A stretch of 64,000 bases of DNA, taken from Micrococcaceae bacterium. Its GTDB lineage: Bacteria > Actinomycetota > Actinomycetes > Actinomycetales > Micrococcaceae. Shown piece after piece: positions 37,629-48,914 of the stretch. The stretch is from positions 1-64,000 of the forward strand of contig JAODMR010000142.1 in the NCBI GenBank assembly GCA_025465475.1, in the 5' to 3' direction. Every line of letters starts with the position of its first letter. The stretch's first letter is position 1. The position numbers were made by a program, and so were the translations under genes. The notes under the pieces were generated by a model, which was given only the letters and a program-made list of their open reading frames with translations, had not been told where the DNA came from and searched no databases.

Positions 37629-38444
37629 ATGGGACCGGGCCCGTTCACCACGCTGTTGGTTACCGAGCAGGCGGACCGGGTGGTGGTGCACCTCAATCGC
37701 CCGGAGGTCCGTAATGCCATCAACCAGGCAATGGTGGACGAACTCCATGAAGTGTGTACTGCGCTTGAACAGCTGCCCCGGATCCTGATCCTGGCCGGGG
37801 TGGAGGGAGTTTTCGCCTCCGGGGCGGACATCGCCCAACTGCGCTCACGTCGTCGGGATGATGCCCTACGGGGAATCAACTCCACCCTTTTCGCCCGGAT
37901 CGCAAAGCTGCCCATGCCCGTCATCGCGGCCCTGGACGGTTACTGCCTGGGCGGTGGGGCGGAACTGGCCTACGCCGCAGATTTCCGAATCGGCACCGCC
38001 GCGTTGCGCATCGGCAACCCCGAACCCGGCCTGGGTATCCTGGCTGCGGCCGGTGCCAGCTGGCGGCTGAAGGAGCTGGTGGGGGAACCCTTGGCGAAGG
38101 ACATCCTGCTGGCGGGCCGCATCCTTACGGGTGAGGAAGCGTTGGCCGCCAATCTCATCACCGAGCTCCACAAACCGCCACTGCTGTTGGCGGGCGCCCA
38201 GGCCCTGGCCGACCGCATCGCGGTCCAGGACCCGCTGGCGGTGCGAATCACCAAACTTGTTTGCTCCGCTCCACCGGAATCACACCCCCACATTGACCAA
38301 CTGGCGCAGGCCATCCTGTTTGAGTCGCCCGCCAAGTTTGAGCGGATGCAGGCATTCCTTGACAGAAAGAGCCATGCTGCCGGGCCCCATGCCGCCGCAA
38401 AGGATGGCGGCGACGGCGACGGCGAGGGCAGGATGCGGCCGTGA
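37629..38444 (+). CDS. Enoyl-CoA hydratase, paaF-like
   Basis: HLNRPEVRNAINQAM, ASGADIAQLR, ALDGYCLGGGAELAYAADFRIG. Confidence 0.9.
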   Translation: MGPGPFTTLLVTEQADRVVVHLNRPEVRNAINQAMVDELHEVCTALEQLPRILILAGVEGVFASGADIAQLRSRRRDDALRGINSTLFARIAKLPMPVIAALDGYCLGGGAELAYAADFRIGTAALRIGNPEPGLGILAAAGASWRLKELVGEPLAKDILLAGRILTGEEALAANLITELHKPPLLLAGAQALADRIAVQDPLAVRITKLVCSAPPESHPHIDQLAQAILFESPAKFERMQAFLDRKSHAAGPHAAAKDGGDGDGEGRMRP

Positions 38445-39298
38445 CGGGCATTCCTTCGCGCGTCGGGGTCCTGGGTGGGGGCCGCATGGGGGCCGGCATC
38501 GCGCACGCGTTCCTGGTCAAGGGTGCCAGGGTCGGCATCGTGGAGCGGGACGCCGCTGCTGCCGTCGGGGCCAGGGACAGGGTCACGGCGGCGGTCATCA
38601 GCTCCGCTGACCGGGGAACATTGGCGGGCAGCGTTCAGGAGGCGCTGGCTCGATTGCAGACCTCCACCGACTACACCTCCCTCGCTGGCTGCGAATTGGT
38701 CGTGGAGGCGGTACCAGAGGACTTCGAACTCAAGGCAGCAGCGTTGCGGAGCGTGGAGGCGCAGCTCGACGAACAGGCCTTCCTCGCTTCCAATACGTCC
38801 TCGCTGGCGATCAGCGGCCTGGCGGCACAGCTGCAGCGGCCCGCCAACTTCGTCGGCCTGCACTTCTTCAACCCCGTTCCGTCATCCACCCTGATTGAGG
38901 TGGTGCTGGGCACTGAGACCTCTGTTGAGTTGGCCACCGCGGCCAAAGCCTGGACAGAGGCCCTCGGAAAGACCGCGGTGGTGGTGCACGACACTCCAGG
39001 TTTTGCTTCCTCCCGGCTGGGTGTCGCGATCGCTTTGGAGGCGATGCGGATGGTGGAGGAGGGCGTGGCCAGTGAAGCAGACATCGACGCCGCCATGGTT
39101 CTTGGCTACCGGCATCCCACCGGTCCGTTGCGGACCACCGACATCGTGGGCCTTGACGTGCGGCTGGGCATCGCCGAATACCTGTACTCAACGCTCGGAG
39201 AACGCTTTGCGCCGCCGCAGATCCTCCGGGACAAGGTGGCCCGGGGAGAACTGGGGCGAAAGACAGGCAGGGGTTTCTTCGAGTGGCCGGCCGAGTAG
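38441..39298 (+). CDS. 3-hydroxyacyl-CoA dehydrogenase, paaH-like
   Basis: VGVLGGGRMGAGIAHAF, FFNPVPSSTLIEVV, HDTPGFASSRLG, RKTGRGFFEW. Confidence 0.93.
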   Translation: MTGIPSRVGVLGGGRMGAGIAHAFLVKGARVGIVERDAAAAVGARDRVTAAVISSADRGTLAGSVQEALARLQTSTDYTSLAGCELVVEAVPEDFELKAAALRSVEAQLDEQAFLASNTSSLAISGLAAQLQRPANFVGLHFFNPVPSSTLIEVVLGTETSVELATAAKAWTEALGKTAVVVHDTPGFASSRLGVAIALEAMRMVEEGVASEADIDAAMVLGYRHPTGPLRTTDIVGLDVRLGIAEYLYSTLGERFAPPQILRDKVARGELGRKTGRGFFEWPAE

Positions 39299-39313
39299 CG
39301 AAGAAACACGTAA

Positions 39314-39811
39314 CTACATCCAGGTACCGTCCGCCTGGGCTGCGAGCCGACTGGCGGAAGGATCCCTCTTGCCTTCGTCCGCGTGGCGAGGCGACAACAA
39401 CAGGTTCGTGATCCGAAGCGTGCACAGCCGCTGGCCGGCGTCGTCCGTCACCAGAACCTCATGGGTGGTGAGCGTGCCACCAAGGTGCAGTGGCGTTGCG
39501 GTGATGGTCACGTTCCCGCCGCGCGCTGACCTGTGGTGCGTGGCCGAGACCTCAACGCCGACTGCTGTTTTCCCCAGCGTGCTGGCATAGATCACTGCCG
39601 CCCAGGAGCCAACGGCTTCGCCCACCGCGAGGGAAGCGCCGCCGTGCAGCAGCCCAAAGGACTGGCGGTTGCCTTCCACAGGCATGGTGGCCACGACGCG
39701 GTGCACCGATTCCTCGACGATGTGCACGCCCATTTTCTCGTCGAGCTCACCCAGGCTAATTTTCCATGGTTGGTCGGACGGTGTGCCCGGGTGCTGGGAA
39801 TCGGAGGTCAT
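39314..39811 (-). CDS. Hotdog thioesterase, PaaI-like
   Basis: RQSFGLLHGGASLAVGEAVGSWAA...GVEVSATHHRSARGG. Confidence 0.9.
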   Translation of the reverse strand: MTSDSQHPGTPSDQPWKISLGELDEKMGVHIVEESVHRVVATMPVEGNRQSFGLLHGGASLAVGEAVGSWAAVIYASTLGKTAVGVEVSATHHRSARGGNVTITATPLHLGGTLTTHEVLVTDDAGQRLCTLRITNLLLSPRHADEGKRDPSASRLAAQADGTWM

Positions 39812-39839
39812 AGGCCTTCCTTGCAACGAGAGGCAACCA

Positions 39840-40442
39840 TCACTGTCGGGGGTGCAGGCCCTGAAAGACCATGGTGATCACGTTGTCAGCCAAAAGCTCG
39901 GGTGTGAGGGGGCCTCCCGGCTTGTACCATTCCACGATCGAATTGACCGTTCCGAAGACCAGCCGAGTGACCGTCCTCGGATCTATGTCCTTGCGGAGTG
40001 AGCCTTCATCCCTTGCCGCGGATACCAGTTCTGCGACTTGGTGGTCAAAGTTCCGACGTCGTTCCAGGGCCTTGCGTTCGATCTCGGTGTTGCCGCGCAG
40101 ACGCAGCAGCAATGTGACAAAGGGCAGCCGGTCGACGAGCACGGCGATGGTCCGGCGAAGGACGAACTCCAGCCGGGCGCCTGCATTCCCCGAGTCCGCT
40201 CCCGGTTCGGCCAGGATCGCCTCAAGTCCCCCGAGGGCGTGCTCCAGGGCAAGGTTCAGCAGTTCGCCCTTGGACGGCACATGGTGGTAAATGGCTGATT
40301 TTGAAATACCCAGGCTTTCAGCCAGAACGCCCATGGAGGTGGCGTCGTAGCCGTGGCGATTGAAGACGTCGACGGCGACCAGCAGGACCGACTGCTGATC
40401 GTACCCAGGGCGGCCGCGTTTCGCGGGAGCTGTACTTGGCAT
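39840..40442 (-). CDS. TetR/AcrR-family regulator (candidate PaaR)
   Basis: HTH DVFNRHGYDATSMGVLAESLGISKSAIYHHVPSKGELL. Confidence 0.9.
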   Translation of the reverse strand: MPSTAPAKRGRPGYDQQSVLLVAVDVFNRHGYDATSMGVLAESLGISKSAIYHHVPSKGELLNLALEHALGGLEAILAEPGADSGNAGARLEFVLRRTIAVLVDRLPFVTLLLRLRGNTEIERKALERRRNFDHQVAELVSAARDEGSLRKDIDPRTVTRLVFGTVNSIVEWYKPGGPLTPELLADNVITMVFQGLHPRQ

Positions 40443-40516
40443 ACCGGCTATCCTCCCATGCTCAATGACGACAGTGCCGGGCCGACGGTGGGGCACACCT
40501 ACCAGCACAAAGACGG

Positions 40517-41104
40517 CTACTCCGAGGGGCGGAAAATTGCAACGGCCTCGCGGACGGCGTAGTAGACGATGACCAGGCCCGCGAGCGGGTCCGCCCACCA
40601 CCAACCGGCCACGTCATCCAGCAGCACCCCGGCCAGCACTGCGGTGGCCAACAGTCCGTCAATGAAGGTTATTCGACCCTCGGCCACGAGAACGGGATTG
40701 CCCAGCGCCCTGCCCGTGCGTGATTTTCCGGCAGCGAGGCTGAACATCAGCAGGGCCGTGACCGCGGTCCAGCCGATACCTCCTGGGCTGGGCAGCGCAT
40801 GGTGTCCGAAGGCCAGGGCAAGGCCGGACTGGACAAGCAGGTAGAGGGCGAGGACCAGGAATGCCCCTGCGATCAGTTTGAGTGCCATCCGCTGTCTGTG
40901 CTCGCCGGTTCCCGAGAGCTCCCACATCACCACCGTACTGGCGCCGATTTCGATCAGGCTGTCCAGGCCGAAGCCGGCCAATGCCACGGAGCCCGCGGCA
41001 ATCGACACAAACGCCAGCACGGCCGCGCCGATCACATTCCAGCCCAGGGTCACCCCCTCAAGGGCGAAGCCCCGGCGCCGCAACCGACGCGTGTGGGCGC
41101 TCAT
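40517..41104 (-). CDS. Cation-diffusion-facilitator-like membrane transporter
   Basis: LGWNVIGAAVLAFVSIAAGSVALAGFGLDSLIEIGAS...DDVAGWWWADPLAGLVIVYYAVREA. Confidence 0.8.
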   Translation of the reverse strand: MSAHTRRLRRRGFALEGVTLGWNVIGAAVLAFVSIAAGSVALAGFGLDSLIEIGASTVVMWELSGTGEHRQRMALKLIAGAFLVLALYLLVQSGLALAFGHHALPSPGGIGWTAVTALLMFSLAAGKSRTGRALGNPVLVAEGRITFIDGLLATAVLAGVLLDDVAGWWWADPLAGLVIVYYAVREAVAIFRPSE

Positions 41105-41247
41105 GTCGCTCTGAAGAATCACCGAGTTGTCCTATCCCTGCCGCCGTCCGGGGCCTGCCCGGCACCCGTTGGAGGGTCAGCTTTGCCGAAAAGCACTGAG
41201 CCTAACCCTAAGCGCCTCCCAGCGGCAGCTCGTCAGAATAAAGCCGC

Positions 41248-42103
41248 GTGGACCTGAATGAGCACCTCATCAAGGACGCCACCTCCACCCGATCCGCCGA
41301 AGCCAAAGCCCTTGGCATCGGCATGGGAGTTCCCTGGTTGACCCTTCACCGGCACCGCCGAACACGTCACCGCCGATGCCAGGGCCATCGTCCGGACTAT
41401 CGCCCGCACAAACGCCTCAACGCCCTGGGCATCCACACCATCGCTGATCTGCGTGCCGCCGACCCGGTCCTGATCCGCGACCGGTTCTCCGTGGTGGTGC
41501 AACGGATCGTCCTGGAACTACGCGGCATCCCCTGTGTCCAGCTGGAAACCTAACGTGCCGACAAGAAGCAGATGATCTTCTCCCGCAGCTTTGCCGCCCC
41601 TGTTGCCGGCACGTCCCGTATGCGCGGTGCTGGGCGTCTACGCACAGCAGGCAGCCATCCGCCTGGTCAAGGACGGGCTGCACGCAGGTATCCTCTCGAG
41701 CTTCGCCGGGACCTCCGAGTTCCGGGACGGCGCTAAGTCCTTTCCGTCCGTGACATTCAAAATGCCCGCCCGACGGCCGACCCCGTCCTGCTTAGCCAGG
41801 CCGCCGTCGCCGCCCTGCTGCCCCGCCTCGAAGGGGGCGTCCCGTACGCCAAGGCAGGAGTCATCCTGACCGACCTCTCCCCCGCGGGCGCACGGACCCA
41901 ACTGCCGGTCTTTGCAACAACCCCACGAACAACGGAGCATCGGCGCCTTGCTGGGCGGTGTCATGGACCGGTATGGCACCAGGAGCATCGTCCTGCGTGT
42001 GGCCGGTCTGCAGCATGCGCCGCAATGGTCCATGGCCCGCAATCACCAATCGCCGCGGTACACCACTGAGTGGGACGAACTTCCGCTGATCAAGGCCTGC
42101 TGA
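41248..42103 (+). pseudogene. umuC: Decayed Y-family DNA polymerase (UmuC/DinP-like) remnant
   Basis: UmuC-like fragments in order but in different frames: SAEAKALGIGMGVPW; TGTAEHVTADARAIVRTIART; LNALGIHTIADLRAADPVLIRDRFSVVVQRIVLELRGIPC; stop; RADKKQMIFSRSFAAPVAGT; AVLGVYAQQAAIRL..FAGTSEF; DPVLLSQAAVAALLPRLEGGVPYAKAGVILTDLSP; SIGALLGGVMDRYGTRSIVLRVAGL...PRYTTEWDELPLIKAC. Confidence 0.87.
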
Positions 42104-42141
42104 GGTGCACCAGCATCGGCCGCCGCAGGAGCGCCAACTGG

Positions 42142-43233
42142 CTAGGGAATGATGTGTTCGGCCCGGTACCTGTCGAACAGGTTGCGGAAGGAGTCCTCGG
42201 TGCGCCGGTACCCGCTGAATCCTGCAAGCCGGCTTTTGCTCATATCCGCGAGGACTTCCATGTTCCGTCCCAGATCGGCGTCGGTATGCCACCACGACGC
42301 GACCCGCGCCAGGTCCTCCTCGGCCAGGGAGTGACTGGCGGCAATTTTGGACCATTCCTGCTCCAGGCCGTGCATCTGTTCCTGGAGCGGCCGTGGTGCC
42401 CCTTCATAGCCTTCGGCTGGCACACCGAAATAAGCTGCCAGCTTCGGCCACATCCAGCGCCACCGGAAAACGTCGCCATTGACCACGTTGTACGCCTCAT
42501 TGCGCGCAGCACTCGTAGTGGCGGCCCAGATCATGTGCTCGGCGAGGAGGTCGCCGTCAGTCATGTCCGTGAGGCTGTTCCACTGGGTCTCGGAGCCGGG
42601 AAACACGAAAGCCTGGCCACGCTCCTTGCACAGGGTAGCCTGGGCCGCCAGTGTCAGCCCCATATTCATGGCGTTCCCGACGGCGTACCCAATGACGGTA
42701 TGCGACCGGTGGACGGACCAACCGAAGCCCTGCCGGTCAGCAGTAGCCCACAGCTCATCCTCCTGCGAGTAGTAGAAGTTCGGCGCCGGCAACCGGGGCT
42801 CGTCCTCGTGAAAAGGGGTGTCCGGAACGGGTCCGGCGCCGTAGGACTCAAACGGGCCCAGGTAGTGCTTCAATCCCGTCATCAACGCGACATGTTCCAC
42901 CGGGGCATGGTGCAAGGCTTCCAGGAGGTTTCTGAGCATCGCCGCGTTGACGCGGATGTTTTCCTGCTCCGTGTCCTGCCGGGACCACGCCGTGAAAAAA
43001 ACGTGCGTGGGCTTCTCATTGCGCAGCGCCGAGCCGAGGTTTTCCGGTGACAACAGGTCCGCCGGGATGTGCCGGGCAGGCGCAGCTGGAACCGGGTTGC
43101 GGGACAGCGCGAGGACCGTCCAACCGCCGTCCCGATGCAGCTGCTCGATGATGGCAGAGCCGGCGATGCCGCTGGCCCCGACAACCAGGGCGGTCCTGCT
43201 GGGGGAAGCGCCTGAAGGGGCGTCGGCGGTCAT
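42142..43233 (-). CDS. SDR-family oxidoreductase, PRISE (progesterone 5-beta-reductase/iridoid synthase-like) type
   Basis: ALVVGASGIAGSAI, THVFFTAWSRQDTEQENIRVN, LMTGLKHYLGPFE, NFYYSQEDELWA. Confidence 0.85.
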   Translation of the reverse strand: MTADAPSGASPSRTALVVGASGIAGSAIIEQLHRDGGWTVLALSRNPVPAAPARHIPADLLSPENLGSALRNEKPTHVFFTAWSRQDTEQENIRVNAAMLRNLLEALHHAPVEHVALMTGLKHYLGPFESYGAGPVPDTPFHEDEPRLPAPNFYYSQEDELWATADRQGFGWSVHRSHTVIGYAVGNAMNMGLTLAAQATLCKERGQAFVFPGSETQWNSLTDMTDGDLLAEHMIWAATTSAARNEAYNVVNGDVFRWRWMWPKLAAYFGVPAEGYEGAPRPLQEQMHGLEQEWSKIAASHSLAEEDLARVASWWHTDADLGRNMEVLADMSKSRLAGFSGYRRTEDSFRNLFDRYRAEHIIP

Positions 43234-43387
43234 GGGTACCTGGCTTTCCCTAAAGTGGCGGCGAACCGATTGACCTGCCGCAGGAGTTCATCGAAGGTGA
43301 CTGACCACGACGGCCGGTGAACCCGCTTCCCAGCCTATGGCGTCCCCGACGCCACGGGCCACTTCAATGGGCACGGCTCACGCGCGA

Positions 43388-43417
43388 GCGGCGGAAGACC
43401 CTCAGGCCTTCCGCCGC
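43388..43417 (-). terminator. Hairpin downstream of the SPW-repeat gene
   Basis: 10-bp perfect inverted repeat GCGGCGGAAG / CTTCCGCCGC. Confidence 0.7.
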
Positions 43418-43428
43418 GGCAGGGACGG

Positions 43429-43785
43429 TCAGTGTGCAACCGCCCGATGGTGGCTTTCCTCGGTGCTGGGGCGGATGGCGGTGGCGGTAACGACGGCCGC
43501 CAGGGCGCCCCCGATCCATGAGGTCCAGGCCGCACCCGTGTGGGTGGCATACGCACCGAACCAGGGGGCAAGGAAAAGCAGCAGGCCGACAGCTGCCTGG
43601 GCGTATTCGACCGCGGGCATCCCCGGTTGGGCCAGGTTAATGGCGCCACTGATGACCAGCAGGCCGCCCAGGACGAGCATCAGCACGGTCGACATGCCAC
43701 CCTGTGCGGTCCACAGGGTCGCCAGCGCCGCGTACAGCCCGATAGCGATGGCAACATAATCCTGCCACCGCGTCCACTTCTTCAT
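43429..43785 (-). CDS. SPW repeat membrane protein
   Basis: Four TM helices; W..W.D....IGL...L...W; LAPWFG motif. Confidence 0.75.
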   Translation of the reverse strand: MKKWTRWQDYVAIAIGLYAALATLWTAQGGMSTVLMLVLGGLLVISGAINLAQPGMPAVEYAQAAVGLLLFLAPWFGAYATHTGAAWTSWIGGALAAVVTATAIRPSTEESHHRAVAH

Positions 43786-43882
43786 TTGGGATTCCATCTC
43801 CTTGTTATGTCGGCCGTTTTCGAACTCCGGCGGAGCACCGGTCCGACACCAACAGTGAACCCTCGCGGGGACTGACGGGGCA

Positions 43883-43896
43883 GAGGCTTAAGTCCC
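43883..43896. promoter_or_regulatory. DosR-box-like palindrome (GGGACTTAAGCCTC on minus strand)
   Basis: 12/14 match to GGGACTWWAGTCCC, about 100 bp upstream of the SPW gene. Confidence 0.4.
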
Positions 43897-45474
43897 TTCC
43901 CATGGCCCCCGGCCTGGTTGTTGCGCTGGAAAGGCGGGAGGCATGGGAGGCCCACCTGTCGGCGCGTTAGGTGTTGCGGTGCTCAACGTCTCCCCTGTCG
44001 CCGTCTCGTCCCGGGGGTCCTCGGGTCCTTGGTCCAGCCGGAATGGCGGATACTCGTCCCGGAGAAGGAACACATAGGCCATCACCCGGTACACCCAACG
44101 GTGGATGCCGACCACCAGGTCAAACAGCGGCCGGGGATACCGCGCCGAGAACAGCAGCGCGCAGCCTGCAATCAGCACCAGCAGGCTCAGCACCGATACC
44201 CCCGAACCCCGAAGAAATCCCCCCGGTCCGGTGCCGACGGCGATGGTCCAGGACCAGGCACCGGTCAGGCCTGCGACGATGAGCAGGTGCGGCAAGGCGA
44301 GCAGCCACCACTTGACCAGGACCAGGCCCCGGCCGAGATGCGCCGGATAGGGAACCTGGAAATCCGCCGGGAAGGAGCTCACGCTGGCCAGGGTGAAGGG
44401 AGGGTACCGATCAGTTCCCAAGGCGGAGGCGTAGAACTGCACCCGCCACGTCCAGCGGAAGACGCCCACCGTGAAGGTGAACAAGGACCGTGGGTACCGG
44501 CCCGAAAACAGGATGACGATCCCTGCCGCCACGGTGCACACCAAGCACGCCACCCACAGCAGAAGCAGCACCACAAAATGCGGCAGGGCAAGGAACCATT
44601 TCACCAACCACAACCATCGGGACAGTCCGGGATCCGGGTAGCCCGACAGGCGGGCGGGATAGGTGAAAAAGTCCCGTTCGGGGCCGGTGACCTGGCCGGC
44701 AAGGGGCGCAGTGAATTGGACCGGACCCGGACCGCCGATTCCGCCGGGATCCAGGCCCCTTCCGAGCCCGACCGCTCCCGCCAGCACCAGGGGAATCCCA
44801 ATAATCGCCAACACCAGCGCTGATACCAGCAGGGTCAATCCAATCGGGGCAAAGAGGTTGGACCGGAATCCGGCCTGGAGGTCCACAGCCCCGGCCGGGC
44901 TCGCATCGGCGTTCATCACCACGACCGCCCAACTGCCGGATCCCAGGTCCGTAACGATTTCCTGTGTCCCCGAGCCCGACGCCGACGTCGCCCAGAACCT
45001 TTCGCTCACCGGTGGGACCGGCACTGACGTTCCCTCCACATCCCGGTATCCTGCGCGAAACGGGTTGGTACTGACATCAACCAGTTCCGTGTGGTGCACC
45101 GAGGACAGATAGGCGTCCACGTCAGCTTGTCGTGCCACGCCGATAAAGATTGCCCGCCCCGTCGGAACCCCGGTAGCGCGCAACCGCAGCGTCGCAATGC
45201 CGGCCGGCAGGCTCACCGGTCCTGCCGAGCTACGCAGGCCCTCGACCTTGGGGGTGGTCAGGGCATAGGAGTCGAACTCGAACCGCTCGGTGGAGGTGTT
45301 GAGGAAGTTCCCGTCGTGCTGCAGGCCAGCCAGCGCTGCGACGGCGGCACCGCCGAGCGCCAGCCCACCGCCGATCAGGACAGCCAGGGCTCCCAGGAGG
45401 ACCATGACCAGGGCTCCCGGCCGCATCCGGGCACGAGCCGGCGCGGGGACAGGGTTAGTGGGGATGAACGTCAT
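43888..45474 (-). CDS. DUF4389-type membrane protein
   Basis: Repeated RYPRSLFTFTVGVFRWTWRV / RYPRPLFDLVVGIHRWVYRVMAY units and several TM segments. Confidence 0.82.
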   Translation of the reverse strand: MTFIPTNPVPAPARARMRPGALVMVLLGALAVLIGGGLALGGAAVAALAGLQHDGNFLNTSTERFEFDSYALTTPKVEGLRSSAGPVSLPAGIATLRLRATGVPTGRAIFIGVARQADVDAYLSSVHHTELVDVSTNPFRAGYRDVEGTSVPVPPVSERFWATSASGSGTQEIVTDLGSGSWAVVVMNADASPAGAVDLQAGFRSNLFAPIGLTLLVSALVLAIIGIPLVLAGAVGLGRGLDPGGIGGPGPVQFTAPLAGQVTGPERDFFTYPARLSGYPDPGLSRWLWLVKWFLALPHFVVLLLLWVACLVCTVAAGIVILFSGRYPRSLFTFTVGVFRWTWRVQFYASALGTDRYPPFTLASVSSFPADFQVPYPAHLGRGLVLVKWWLLALPHLLIVAGLTGAWSWTIAVGTGPGGFLRGSGVSVLSLLVLIAGCALLFSARYPRPLFDLVVGIHRWVYRVMAYVFLLRDEYPPFRLDQGPEDPRDETATGETLSTATPNAPTGGPPMPPAFPAQQPGRGPWEGT

Positions 45475-45605
45475 GGCAGCTGTCCTTTGTGAGAGCGGCC
45501 CGGGAGGGAAAAGGATCTCACCGGTGTCCAGCCTTCCGGTGAGGTTTCGTGGCGGGTGGGGTGGCTGTGCAAGTTCACCCTGCGCGGCCAGTTGCCCACG
45601 GACTA

Positions 45606-45619
45606 GGGCTAAAGGTCCC
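45606..45619. promoter_or_regulatory. DosR-box-like palindrome (GGGACCTTTAGCCC on minus strand) between DUF4389 and response-regulator genes
   Basis: GGGACC...GCCC form located in the divergent intergenic region. Confidence 0.45.
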
Positions 45620-45778
45620 TTCCATCGAGAATTCCCGGCAGGAAGCGCAGGTCTACGGGTTAATCCTTCAGCTGCAGACGTGGCCGAAAGTCATGACGCA
45701 AAGCAGTATGGGCCAGAGTCCTTGGACCCTTGCCCGGGCAGCGAACGGATGGGGACAATAACTTCGCACGGTTGATCC

Positions 45779-46543
45779 ATGGAACCGGATCGCCGCATGT
45801 CCAGCAGGGGGTGTAGCGCCGTGAACGGGAAGCTCCCCACAGACGAGCCATCAGTCGGCCGGCCGGGATACGGACGCCAAGCTGAGCGGATCAGCGTGTT
45901 CGTACTGGATGATCACGAGCTGGTCCGGCGCGGACTTCAGGAGCTCCTGGAAGGAGAGGGATTCCAGCTGTTGGGTTCCACCGGTTCCGCGGTGGAGGCA
46001 ACGCGGCGCATCCCGGCACTAAAACCGCAGGTGTCCATCCTTGACGTTCGGCTCCCTGACGGAACGGGCATCGAAGTATGCCGCGACGTACGGTCCATCG
46101 ACCCGTCACTGTGCTGCGTCATCCTCACCAGCTACGACGACGAGCAGGCGCTCCAAGGAGCCGTTTTGGCAGGGGCCTCCGGGTATGTCCTGAAGGAAAT
46201 CGGCGGACTCGACCTCATCACGGCGCTTCGGCGTGCGGCGTCAGGGGAAAGCCTTTTTGATCCGTCTCTCCGTACGCGAATTGTGCATGGCCTGAGCGCA
46301 CCGCGCAGACCGGATCGCCGGATTTCAGCCCTGAGCCCGCAGGAACACCGCGTGCTTGAACTTATCGGCGACGGCCTGACCAACAGACAGATCGGAGAGC
46401 ACATGTTCCTGGCCGAGAAAACAGTCAAGAACTACGTGTCCTCCTTGCTGGCGAAGCTCGGGTTTGAACGTCGCACCCAGGCCGCCGTGTTTCTGGCTGG
46501 ACTACGGGCCGAGGGTCAAACCGGAGGCACGCCCCGACGGTGA
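45779..46543 (+). CDS. LuxR/NarL-family response regulator (DosR/DevR-like); start uncertain
   Basis: VFVLDDHELVRRGLQELLEGEGF, LDVRLPDGTGIEVCRD; C-term LSPQEHRVLELIGDGLTNRQIGEHMFLAEKTVKNYVSSLLAKLGFERRTQAAV. Confidence 0.93.
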   Translation: MEPDRRMSSRGCSAVNGKLPTDEPSVGRPGYGRQAERISVFVLDDHELVRRGLQELLEGEGFQLLGSTGSAVEATRRIPALKPQVSILDVRLPDGTGIEVCRDVRSIDPSLCCVILTSYDDEQALQGAVLAGASGYVLKEIGGLDLITALRRAASGESLFDPSLRTRIVHGLSAPRRPDRRISALSPQEHRVLELIGDGLTNRQIGEHMFLAEKTVKNYVSSLLAKLGFERRTQAAVFLAGLRAEGQTGGTPRR

Positions 46544-46617
46544 GTGACGCCGTCGGCTTCCTTTCCGGGTGCAACCCCCAGCTGTCTGCTGGTAGAAGGA
46601 CTGCCGCACAGAGCGGG

Positions 46618-48495
<1,878 letters not shown>

Positions 48496-48536
48496 TCAGC
48501 AACTCGCCGGCAGGGTCTGCGGCCCGTTTGCCTGTC

Positions 48537-48761
48537 CTAGGCCCGTCGTCGTCCGAAAACGAAATACGCTATCGGTCCGACGGTGTCGAGGAAGACGGCG
48601 GCACGCCACCACCGCTTGCTACCCCGAACCTGATCCGCAGGTCGGCGCTTCAGGTCGTTCAACGCCAGCGCCAGCAGGACCAGTTGCACCGCAGCACTGG
48701 CGAACACGCCAAAACGCTGACCCGCGTTGAGATCCTTCCACGACTTCCCGCGCCTGCTCAT
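48537..48761 (-). CDS. Small PLDc_N-like membrane protein
   Basis: ALALNDLKRRPADQVRGSKRWWRAAVFLDTVGPIAYFVFGRR. Confidence 0.75.
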   Translation of the reverse strand: MSRRGKSWKDLNAGQRFGVFASAAVQLVLLALALNDLKRRPADQVRGSKRWWRAAVFLDTVGPIAYFVFGRRRA

Positions 48762-48841
48762 CCCGTCCCTTCCTTGACCGTTGGGGTGACTTGAGGTGTG
48801 CAGGAACTACCGAACTGCACGGGCTGCCGCCCAAGCCCGGC

Positions 48842-48886
48842 AATTCACACCCCGCCTCGGCGCTATGCCGAAACGGGGCGTGAATT
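48842..48886 (-). terminator. 20-bp hairpin fully paired only in minus-strand RNA
   Basis: Arms AATTCACACCCCGCCTCGGC / GCCGAAACGGGGCGTGAATT; three mismatches in plus RNA become G-U pairs in minus RNA. Confidence 0.65.
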
Positions 48887-48914
48887 CCCGCAGGCAGAAC
48901 CGACGTCGGGTAGA

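Noticed and set aside
41233-41502. Small minus-strand ORF near the umuC remnant
   Set aside because: Antisense to recognisable UmuC fragments.
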